Of a stretch of 64,000 nt of DNA, positions 55,949-64,000 are shown one piece after another. A program made the translations under genes and the position numbers. The stretch is taken from assembly GCA_021399435.1 (NCBI GenBank), contig JAJTUP010000039.1:186001-250000 (forward strand), given 5' to 3'. The notes beneath the pieces were generated by a model. It was not told the origin of the DNA. It saw nothing but the letters and a program-made list of their open reading frames with translations, and did not search any database. Source of the DNA: Diaporthe sp. PMI_573 (lineage: Eukaryota; Ascomycota; Sordariomycetes; Diaporthales; Diaporthaceae). Each line of letters starts with the position of its first letter. The stretch's first letter is position 1.

Positions 55949-56950
55949 ATGGCGAATATCCAGCTCTCCGGCCCAGTCCCTTCCGCTGTCTTGACTGCAC
56001 AGCCAGACACCACCTCCCTGAGAGACAGCACCGTACTGATCACCGGCGGGGCTCAAGGACTCGGCGCGGAGATCGCCACAAAATGTGCAGCAGCCGGTGC
56101 ACGCGTTACCATCGCCGACATCGACGACACTAAAGGCAAAGATCTCGCATCAGCCCTCGGAACGAATGTCCAGTACATCCACTGCGACGTGACCAAGTGG
56201 TCCGACCAAGTCACCGCCTTCAAAGCCGCCATCCGCTTCGCGCCAAGCGGAGAAGCAATCCCGCCTACCTCCCTCGACCACCTCGTCATCAACGCAGGCA
56301 TCATGGACAAGCCCTTCTTCGTCGCCAACGACCCGGGCATGACGAGCCTGGACGACGACCCGCCGGAGCCGGACGCGAGGCCCATCGACGTCAACACCAA
56401 GGGCGCCATGTTTAGCCTGAAGCTGGCCCAGCTGTACATGGCCTCCTCCGCCGCCGCGCAACGGGCATCACCGAGGAGTGTGGTCTTCATACTCAGCCCC
56501 GAGTCGTACGTCACGTTGCCCGCGAGCATCATCTACGGCGGGTCCAAGTTCGGCGCCCGCGGCCTGTTCCGGTCGGCGCGGGTGCCCTTTGCCAACAAGG
56601 GCGTCCGCGTCAATGCGGTCGTGCCGTGGCTGATGGAGACGGATATGAATGCTGGGGCCGACGGGCTCTCTGAGGCTCTGAATAGCATCGGGGTGCATTT
56701 CGTCCCCGTTGAGTCCCACGCGAGGATGGCGATGCACTTGCTGTCTAATGATAGTATCGCGGGGAGGGCTGTGGCTTTGGGCCAGTTCGAGGGCGAGACG
56801 TTTGTGGACGTTGAGGATGATGACTCTGGTGGCGACGGGATCAAGAGGTATTGGGAGCTGCTTCTCAGGGGATGGCCTGGAGCGCTGGAGGGGCGTCGAA
56901 AGATGTATGGCATGATGGGCTTCCAGGATGATCAGGAGACGTGGTTCTGA
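55949..56950 (+). CDS. short-chain dehydrogenase/reductase (333 aa)
   Basis: One exon. The frame opens at 55814, but the ATG at 55949 (MANIQLSGPV) gives a protein of family length, and the stretch before it is unlike SDRs. The NAD(P) motif TGGAQGLG is at residues 32-39, ADIDD marks the end of strand 2, and CDVT the strand before the adenine loop. NAGIMDKPFF carries the structural NAG. The serine strand is VVFILSPESY, and catalytic Y and K are in YGGSK near residue 195. NAVVPWLMETDM matches the nicotinamide-side P-G loop. Wording such as AQGLGAEIA and VPWLMETD resembles fungal 15-hydroxyprostaglandin-dehydrogenase-like SDRs. Substrate unknown. Confidence 0.86.
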   Translation: MANIQLSGPVPSAVLTAQPDTTSLRDSTVLITGGAQGLGAEIATKCAAAGARVTIADIDDTKGKDLASALGTNVQYIHCDVTKWSDQVTAFKAAIRFAPSGEAIPPTSLDHLVINAGIMDKPFFVANDPGMTSLDDDPPEPDARPIDVNTKGAMFSLKLAQLYMASSAAAQRASPRSVVFILSPESYVTLPASIIYGGSKFGARGLFRSARVPFANKGVRVNAVVPWLMETDMNAGADGLSEALNSIGVHFVPVESHARMAMHLLSNDSIAGRAVALGQFEGETFVDVEDDDSGGDGIKRYWELLLRGWPGALEGRRKMYGMMGFQDDQETWF

Positions 56951-57345
56951 TGCGATGCTGCTATGGATATGCGAAAGTAGACACACTTACAAGAGGGGAT
57001 GAAATTTGAAACAAAGCTTGCGTGTGGCCGTAGTCTCAGAGAATGAATTTCAGCTGCAGCGTTTAATATACCATTGCAGTGTGATTTCTGGTTTGCAATG
57101 GGCGGTTCAGCCGCATAGGGCCGAGGTTGAAACGGAGGTTTAATCGTTTCACCAGCATGGGGACACATATATTCTCCAAAAAGTCATCATTTCTCAAGTA
57201 CACCTAGATCAGGGGCCCAGAGCACTCAATCACACAGAAACCTAAAATATCGCCCGCTATCTCAGCTGGCCACTCCTTCCAGGTGTGCCCATTCCGACCT
57301 GCCATTCATTCAGCTGGCTCTCGTCCCGTAGATGTGCCTTTCCAC
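56951..57345. other. intergenic spacer
   Basis: About 400 bases between convergent genes. No gene or repeat recognised. Confidence 0.4.
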
Positions 57346-58287
57346 TCACTCATTGTTGTCCTTGGCTTCAGCCTGAACACAAGTCGGGTACTGGCGGCGC
57401 CAAATGGAGACCATCTCTGCAATTCTGTCGGGGTTGAGGTCGCCAATTGACAAGAAAAGACGTTTGACGTCGAAAAGTTGATCATCGTAGGGGGGTTGAC
57501 CAAACTCCTGGACGATGCGGTCCCACTCTTGTGGTTCTAGAGACCTCTCCTTGCGGAAGGGCCGGTAATCCAGCTTGATGTACGGGATGATCCCGTGCTC
57601 GTCAGAATCATAGGTTCTATCAGCTGCGCCCCGAACCAGGTCCATAGCAGCAAGTCGGTCGGGATCCTCCCAGAAAATCCAGCCCACGGCCCTCAGACGG
57701 AGATTGGTTTCGTCGATGGTGAACTGACTTCGGGGCCAGCCGAAACGCTGGTCCATCGCGACACGCATCTTGATATCGGGTTCGAACAAATGATGAAGAG
57801 TAATTGGCGTGCATTCGTGCAAGACAGGATAGGTGGTTCGGATGAAGTCGAGCCGGGTGGTAGAGTCCCAGCAAAGAAACTGTTGCATGAAGCTGACTCC
57901 TAGCATTGCCAAGAGCTTTGCCCATTCTTTTGGGTCGTAGGTAAAGTTCATCTCAGAGAAGAGGTACTGTACTAGCTCTGGAAAATCATCTTCGAGCAGC
58001 TCGGTGCTCGGCGGGGTGCTGGCCGTAGCACACCGACCCATCTCATTGACAGCAAGTCTGAAGCTCTCTGTCACCGTGTTCAACGCTAGATGGTACTGCT
58101 CCAGCATGTAGTGCTGTACACAAATGAACTCTTCGCGCACGTCTTGCGAGATCCGTCGGAAGCATTCAGTGAGGTCTTCGTCTTCTCTGACACACTGCGA
58201 GTATTCGACGTCGGCGGTTACCATGGGTTGGCCATGCATGACACAAAGTAGCTCATAGAGCAGGAATCCTCTCCAAACTCTTTGCAT
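57346..58287 (-). CDS. F-box-family protein lacking the N-terminal F-box part
   Basis: One open frame of 313 codons from an ATG at 58287. The start MQRVWRGFLLYELLCVMHG aligns by eye with an internal segment (RVRRGLLRYELCCRLIG) about 140 residues into the neighbouring F-box gene at 58980; later LRAVGWIFWEDPDRLAAMDL aligns with LRRLGWVLLDDLSRFRALGL there. The two genes are therefore distant relatives. This one has no LPxEL segment: either an upstream exon is missed or the gene was truncated at its 5' end, where the 15-bp minisatellite now lies. The C-terminus is charged (RRQYPTC, AKDNNE). No catalytic motif. Function unknown. Confidence 0.65.
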   Translation of the reverse strand: MQRVWRGFLLYELLCVMHGQPMVTADVEYSQCVREDEDLTECFRRISQDVREEFICVQHYMLEQYHLALNTVTESFRLAVNEMGRCATASTPPSTELLEDDFPELVQYLFSEMNFTYDPKEWAKLLAMLGVSFMQQFLCWDSTTRLDFIRTTYPVLHECTPITLHHLFEPDIKMRVAMDQRFGWPRSQFTIDETNLRLRAVGWIFWEDPDRLAAMDLVRGAADRTYDSDEHGIIPYIKLDYRPFRKERSLEPQEWDRIVQEFGQPPYDDQLFDVKRLFLSIGDLNPDRIAEMVSIWRRQYPTCVQAEAKDNNE

Positions 58288-58979
58288 TTCTTTGTTGTTT
58301 GGCGCTGGCTGGTCACAACCCGTAAGCTGGGGAGTCGACCTGAACGTTGTAGGGTCCGAATGCCATAGGAGGTTATTCTATGAGAAGTTATTCCATGGGA
58401 GGTTATGCCATAGGAGGTTATTCCATGAGAAGTTATTCCATGAGAAGTTATTCCATGCCAGGTTATTCCATGGGAGCACCTGAGGTTGATCTCACAGGAG
58501 GTTGAGCAGTGAGAAGTGCCCAGGTTGATAACTGGTAACTACTTAAGTGGGTATTCATACAGTCACCTCGTAGAAGACATTCATTGACCGGAGGTCGAAT
58601 CGAGATAAGAAGTTTCACCGTTTGCCGACGGTGCTGGTCTTCCAGGCTGATGAAAACTTGTCGCTTCCCGCCCTGTTGGTTCTGACCTATGAAACCGGCT
58701 CCACTCTTTCAAGTGCCCTTGGATGCGCACCCCCCAGGCATCTGCGTATCTGCCTAATCGACGACGTGACCTCGTCTACAGTTTCTGTTCACCTTTCATT
58801 GCCAACCGTGCCCCAATCCAACACTCTGTGTGCAACAAAGCCAACCATCTACACTTCAACAAAGTGCTCGGGCACCTGAGACTTTCCCACACTTTCTCAT
58901 TATACAGCGACCAGACCAGAGAGTTGACAAGCATCCCCCCCCTTCATTGCTACCAGTGCCCCGACTCCACGACCAGACC
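58288..58979. other. intergenic region with minisatellite copy B
   Basis: About 690 bases between head-to-head F-box-family genes, including the 15-bp minisatellite. The rest should be promoter of the gene at 58980; a CCCCCCCC run lies near 58935. Confidence 0.5.
58369..58473. repeat. 15-bp minisatellite, copy B
   Basis: Seven units in exact 15-base register: GAGGTTATTCTATGA at 58369, GAAGTTATTCCATGG at 58384, GAGGTTATGCCATAG at 58399, GAGGTTATTCCATGA at 58414, two GAAGTTATTCCATG units at 58429 and 58444, and CAGGTTATTCCATGG at 58459, with degenerate flanks to about 58500. Same unit as 13850-13987. Confidence 0.9.
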
Positions 58980-60602
58980 ATGGCTCAGAAAGACAGCGCT
59001 TTCGAGGCATTGCCGATTGAGCTGCATTTTCAGGTGCTCAGTCACATGTCTACACCGGAAGACGTCCTGTCCACCATCCAAGCTATTCCAGCCGCTTTGA
59101 GGGCATTTCAGACCGGGCGGGAGCGAATCTACGCTGCGGTCCTCGAGACTAGTCTCGGGCCTGAAGTCTTCCGAGAGTTGCTTGCGATTGTGAATGCACC
59201 TGACCACAACCAATGGTAAGCCATGCTCTTCCCGTTTGCGACAAGATAATGTCATGAAGATTACGAAAATAACATCAATCATAACAGTCCCAAAGCAGGG
59301 CCTCCGCAACCAGCTGCCGAGTCGGCTGAAGCCCGAGACTCAGCTCTCTCTAAGTGGAAGTCATGGGAGCAGAAAGTGACAGATTTCCTCAGGAGCCACG
59401 CTCACGGCGCTGTCTACCCGATTCCTCGCTCCACAAATTACAGCGCCCAGATGAAATTCATGGTCCGACTCTACTTCTGTCTCTGGAAATTGGTCAACTT
59501 ATTTCCCTCTTTTGTCAAATGCAAGGCCACACACACCAAACTGGCTTTCCCTCACGCAAGCACGTTTATGTTTGGGCGCCGGGCCCAGGAGGACCATGAG
59601 TCTCCACGTCTCACCAACACAGAGCTACTTCGGGTTCGGCGAGGTCTCCTGCGCTACGAGCTGTGTTGTCGTCTGATTGGCATGACTTCATTCGCTGCCG
59701 TCTGCAACGAGGAGCTATATGTCGACGCATCAATCGCGCTGACATCTGAGCAGTTTGAATTTTGGTATGGGAACCCGTTTTGCAGCTTACTTCCCGTGGA
59801 TGAAGTGGAAGAGATTGTTTGCGCTTCAGTGTATGTGGGAGACCTGTACTGCAGTCTTCACGTGAGCTTCATCGAGGAGTTCGAGAATGTCATTCTCGAT
59901 ACGAATCAGAACGCTGTCAAAGGCGTGCCTGAAAACGGAATGAGTGGGTCGAAAAAAAAGACCGTCGAAGAGTGGCTGTCAAACGACGATTTGGCTTGGT
60001 ATACATCCACCTGGCATCAAGGTGAACTCGGGAGTCGACTGGGCCTGGTCTTCCTAGGCAGAGTGATTCAATCAACCCTTGCGGATCGCAGGGGACTCAT
60101 GCGAAGTACTTTCCACGCCTTTCGAGGATTGCTTTGTGACACTTTTCTTCAACCTCACTGGAACAGATTTCATAAAAGAAGAGTTGTCATGGAGGGAGGT
60201 TCCCTCGAACTTGGGCCGTACTGCAATCCTATGCTACGGACTTTCAGCAACGATGAGCGGCTCATTCAAATGCTGGGTAGCTACGCGACCTTCTCTCTTC
60301 GCAGGCTTGGCTGGGTGCTCCTCGACGACTTGTCTAGATTCCGTGCCTTGGGACTTCCCTTGGAGGCCAAAGCCTCTTGGTTCACGGACGAAGCGCTGCA
60401 ACAAATCGAGCCTCCGCTCCATCGGGCAATGTCTAGCTCGGCATTGACTGTACTCCTCACTGAAGACGAGTGGCGGAATTTGTCTGCGAAGAACTACACA
60501 CGCAGGGATCGTCAGGACGACTTCGAAGCAATGACTCGGTTCGTCGCCGGTGCCAGAGCGGTGGTCGATCTTACTTCGAACCAGCTTCCACGAATGGACT
60601 AA
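58980..60602 (+). CDS. F-box-family protein (516 aa)
   Basis: Exons are 58980-59215 and 59288-60602; the 72-nt intron has GTAAGC and TAACAG ends. The N-terminus has FEALPIELHFQVLSHMSTPE, an F-box-like motif, then VLSTIQAIPAALRAFQTGRE and an ETSLGPEVFRELLAIV segment. Exon 2 continues with SKWKSWEQKVTDFLR, a long helical region with RVRRGLLRYELCCRLIG, and LRRLGWVLLDDLSRFRALGL near the C-terminus. It is one of a large lineage-expanded fungal group; the neighbouring minus-strand gene at 57346 is a relative. A Skp1/cullin adaptor role is the family expectation only. Confidence 0.75.
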
Positions 60603-61307
60603 GCAATAGCTCAGAACATGTCTACATGGACAAGATCCAGATACGATGCATTTGCATTATTCGCATCTCGCGAGGGCGACGCAAACGCTTGGTGTGAAGC
60701 AATCCTGAAAGCATCCTCGGGTATCAGTCATGAGACTGGCCAGAGATAGCGAAGCAGTGGGTGTCTCGCGCTGTTGAAGGTAGGAACGGTGGTCAGGGAT
60801 AATTATGGTATGGTAGTATAGCAGGCAATGAGCTGGGGCACCAGGGGCAGGTCTAAAAGGATAGGCATGGGCAGCGTTATCACGACCCCGTTGACGCCGA
60901 GATGGTTGGGCCGCCGGCTGCCGAAACGTTGAAGTGTTCCTGGGTTCGGGTTGATGGTGCTGGCGCCCAGCAGCCTGTGCAGAAAATGATCTCAAGACCC
61001 TATTTTGAACTCTTCTCTGTCCCTTTTCAGGTCTGCAATCACCGATAGGCCTCATCCCAGCCGCTGAAGTGGCTTCGCATATCAACACGGCTTAACTAAT
61101 AATTCTTTGATCCCTCGTAATCACACCGCCGCGATGCCTCGTATTCTCAACGGAAGAGGTGAGATATTCGGCCCCACTTCATGTTAAGAGGGAGAATGAC
61201 TGTGTTACTGACGGTGATGACATGGGAATAGCATGGTCTGGACTCCCGTCACTTACTCGCCTCGGGAGCGATGAAACTAAAGCGTTGATTGGAAATTTAG
61301 CAACACA
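60603..61307. other. intergenic region and unresolved 5' part of the Zn2Cys6 gene
   Basis: About 700 bases. An ATG at 61135 (MPRILNGRG, then a GTGAGA donor) could be the first exon of the next gene, but its phase does not join the zinc-cluster segment. Otherwise nothing supported. Confidence 0.35.
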
Positions 61308-62901
61308 TGTCGAGTGCGAAAGGTCAAGTGTAAGTGAGTTTGAGGAGACGGGCATTCACACACCCTTACCAGGGGCTAGGCGACGAAGCTATCCCGATTT
61401 GCCAACGGTGCTCCAAGGCAAAGCGATACTGCGACCGCAGCACAGCTCCGCAAAAATTTCACAACAGGAGCATGGAAGACGAGACTGAAGCCGAACGTTC
61501 GGGTCAGTGAATTCAACACGGGTAACTTACAGGTAAAAAAATTCTAATCATATTCCCAGCAAACTCGGCCCCGAGAACCTTTCCATCGCCAATGAAGCCG
61601 CGTGATGCTCTTTTAGATCCCACAGTCGCACGCTACTTTCATCACTACATCAATGACATTGCACCGTGGTATGATCTCAGCGACAGTGCTCACTTATTTG
61701 GAACAAAACTGCCCGAGACCGCCTTGGACAACCCACTGCCATTTTCTGCGATCTTAGCCCTTTCTGCAGTGCATATCAGCCAGACGACTGCACCCTCGGC
61801 GAAAGCAGTAGCTGAGTTTTATCATGGCCATTGCATTCGTCTCCTGATCGAGCTGAGGAATGAAGAGGATGGCGAGTCGAATACTCAAGGCTTAGCGCTC
61901 GCCTCTGTCTGTCTACTTCGCTCATATGAAATTCTCAGCGGTACGCCTCTCTGTTGTGAGGACGCCGCGGGCTTGGGCTGACCGTATGTAGAAGACGTTG
62001 ACCCAAACAGGCACCTTCGAGGTGCATACTCACTGGCAGCTTATCATATTTCCCCCATCGACCACTCAGGGTCTGATCTTCAGAATGCAGGATTCTGGAA
62101 CTACCTTCGTGAGGACATCACTTATAGCTTGTTCCAACGATGCCCTCTTAAAATTGATCTAAGTCAAATGCCTCTTCCGAGCCAGCACGACACCGACCAA
62201 AGCTACCTGAATACTGTGTCCCTCATTCTTGGCCGCATCATCAATGCATGTTTCTCGGGCGATATAACGGAACAGTCATGGGCTGCTCTCTTTCACATGC
62301 TTCGCAGCTGGTCATCCAGCCTGCCAGCTCGTTTCAGACCATTCTCGCGAGAGGATCGGGGCATTGGCCTTTCACTCCCATGCGTCAGAATGCTCCAAGA
62401 CTGTCATGGTATGTTGAAGCTTTACCAAACATGACAATAAGGTGCTGATATGAGGTCAGCATCTGCCCTTCACTACCAGCTGGTCTGCATGGCCATACTC
62501 TGCACCGAAGCCACGCCTGAGAATATTGCCCAGCTGAAACCCCTATGGATCGACATACATGAGAGCAAGAACACAAGGGAAGAAATCTTGGAGCAATGTG
62601 GGCTTGACATTTGCGGCATCGCTTTTACGGCAAACATGCCTCCAGTCCTGGTCAACTCATTTGGCCCAATCGCATTCTGTGAGGACGTCGACATCTGGTC
62701 CGCAACAAAGAGCTAACATTGGACGCAGGTGCAAGATTCATCCGCGCGGAAGCCTCGCAGCAGGAGGTCATCCGACGTCTCATGGCGTGTAAGAGATCAA
62801 CCGGCTGGCCGGTCGATCGACTCGTCTCAGACCTACAAGCTGCGTGGAATCGATCGTTTCCAGCAACCAACTCGGAAAATAACGAATCAGAACTAAGCTA
62901 A
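61308..62901 (+). CDS. Zn2Cys6 transcription factor with fungal-specific C-terminal domain
   Basis: The 5' end is unresolved. Segments are: to 61329, 61380-61502, 61560-61940, 61992-62408, 62460-62678 and 62729-62901; all these phases close. Splicing at 61329/61380 rebuilds a zinc cluster, TCRVRKVKCDEAIPICQRC, then SKAKRYC. Five of the six cysteines are visible; the first lies upstream of the TCR and reads as serine or belongs to a missed exon. The long C-terminal domain is the fungal-specific TF type found in ARCA-like regulators: ARYFHHYINDIAPWYDLSD, NPLPFSAILALSAVH, PNRHLRGAYSLAA and AGFWNYLREDITYSL. It probably binds DNA as a nuclear regulator; targets unknown. Confidence 0.75.
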
Positions 62902-63132
62902 TTCGCTCTTTGGGGAGAGCTGTCGACGCCTCTGAGGATTGGAAGGGCGGGCTCAGAAGGGAAACATATCCCGAGCTCGGATTTGGAGGGGTAATGTGGG
63001 GGGGAAACCCGAGCTCGGGATTGGGATGGCTTCGCGGATACATCTCACTGACTCCAAGCATATAAATGCATGCAGGAAGAGATGGGCTCTCATCAAATTT
63101 GATGGGTAGGCTTTCTGACACATACTTTCACA

Positions 63133-64000
63133 ATGAGAGCAATCGCACAAACCTCAAACTTGATGTTCCGCCAGCGCGCGGCGTTCTCTCTGAGCTCCTG
63201 GCGCAGGGGTTTGGCGTCACGTACACGCCAACCACAACCGTTCATCATCCGCCCCTCAGAGGACGAGTTGCGCAACAGGTCCCTTGCGCCACGAAATCTT
63301 GAACTGGCTGTGCGACATTTGCACGCCGATGGGCTCGTGGTCGTCGAGGATGTTGTGTCTCACAAGGACTTAGACGCCCTCAACAAGAAAATGGTCAAGG
63401 ATGCGCGGTACCTGCAATCCCTCGGCGACAAGGGGCCGTTCAACTACAACCAGGGCAACTTGCAGCAAGATCCCCCGCCCGTGGCTGAGTACTTTTACAA
63501 ATCCATTTTTACAAGTCAGCCCCATTTTGAGTTCCTTGTGATACGGAAGCATCAGTGTTAACCAAGGCAGCAGACCCCATCGCAACCCAAATCACATCGA
63601 CAGTCCTTGGCCCCCGCCCAAAATGGACCTTCTGCTCCGCCAACTCCGCCATGCCGCCCCTGCCCGGCGCCTCGCCCCAGCGACAGCCCGTCCACTCGGA
63701 CGCCGACTTCGACTACCCCTCGCACCCCTTCGCATTGGTCGTCAACATTCCCCTCGTGACCATGACACCGGAGAACGGGTCCACGGAGCTCTGGCTCGGC
63801 ACACATACCGCTGACGTCTCGGCGCAGGAGGGCAAGCATGGTGAGAGGGCCAGCGGGCGGATCAAGGAAGATGTTCTGGCCGAGAGACGCGGAGTGAGGG
63901 GTCCGTCGCAGCCTGTTGTCAAGAAGGGGAGTATCATGTTGAGGGACCTGAGGCTCTGGCATGCCGGGATGCCCAATCTCAGCGACGAGGTGCGGGTCAT
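63133..64000 (+). CDS. phytanoyl-CoA dioxygenase (PhyH) family protein, 3' end outside window
   Basis: Exons are 63133-63514 and 63571 onward; the 56-nt intron has GTCAGC and GGCAG ends. The first 35 residues are rich in R, S and A without acidic residues and could be a mitochondrial presequence. HLHADGLVVVEDVVSHKDLD opens the double-stranded beta-helix. The Fe(II) ligands are visible as H-x-D in PVHSDADFDYP. The second histidine is probably in RDLRLWHAGMPNLS near the window end. This is the pattern of non-haem Fe(II)/2-oxoglutarate dioxygenases of the PhyH family, which hydroxylate lipids or secondary metabolites in fungi. The reading frame is still open at base 64000. Confidence 0.8.

Noticed and set aside
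1..64000. tRNA, rRNA or CRISPR features
   Set aside because: No cloverleaf with a GTTCGA-type T-loop in proper context, no rRNA-like stretch and no spaced direct repeats of CRISPR type were seen; a covariance-model scan was not possible.

Overview
The window is nuclear DNA of a filamentous ascomycete (Pezizomycotina, most likely a Sordariomycete). Most genes are split by 45-200 nt GT-AG introns, often with CTAAC/CTGAC-type branch sites. The families are typically fungal: a Clr5-domain protein, F-box-like proteins of the LPAEL type, a NACHT NTPase with the fungal N-terminal domain, a DUF7726-like protein, an SRR1-like protein, a PTH11/SAT4 rhodopsin-like receptor, a Zn2Cys6 factor and small secreted cysteine-rich proteins. 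No rRNA, tRNA, CRISPR or complete transposon was recognised. Family names come from motif recognition, not a search; splice sites were chosen so that exon phases close.

Layout. 0-10 kb: a DHA1-type MFS transporter (reading frame broken once) lies head-to-head with an 893-codon intronless fusion of an FAD amino-acid-oxidase-like domain and a formyltransferase domain, followed by F-box-like and Clr5 genes. 11-25.8 kb: a small secreted protein, a coiled-coil protein, an unknown gene flanked by a 15-bp minisatellite, a second secreted protein, a 683-aa membrane protein, a DUF7726-like gene, and two divergently transcribed distant paralogues of unknown family separated by a 155-bp tandem repeat. 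26-43 kb: a rhodopsin-domain receptor, an FAD monooxygenase, a secreted Vgb-lyase-like beta-propeller, a decayed gene, a secreted aspartic protease, an SDR, a nuclear-looking hypothetical and a third secreted protein. One dispersed repeat occurs here in inverted orientation at 26.1 and 41.3 kb. 44-49 kb: a tubby-like-fold candidate and a secreted protein that end 5 bp apart tail-to-tail, then an F-box-like gene. 49-56 kb: a frameshifted NACHT gene, an SRR1-like pseudogene and a STAND-like protein without a P-loop. 56-64 kb: an SDR, two related F-box-family genes head-to-head across a second 15-bp minisatellite, a Zn2Cys6 regulator, and a PhyH dioxygenase that runs off the window.

How the genes fit together. 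The window looks like an accessory chromosome segment: secreted proteins, rapidly evolving F-box, STAND and NACHT genes, oxidoreductases, minisatellites, an AT-rich island and at least four genes with broken frames. The MFS transporter and the oxidase-formyltransferase fusion could form a small metabolite-modifying unit. The most novel signals are that fusion, the paralogue pair with its repeat-filled shared promoter, and the two-locus 15-bp minisatellite.
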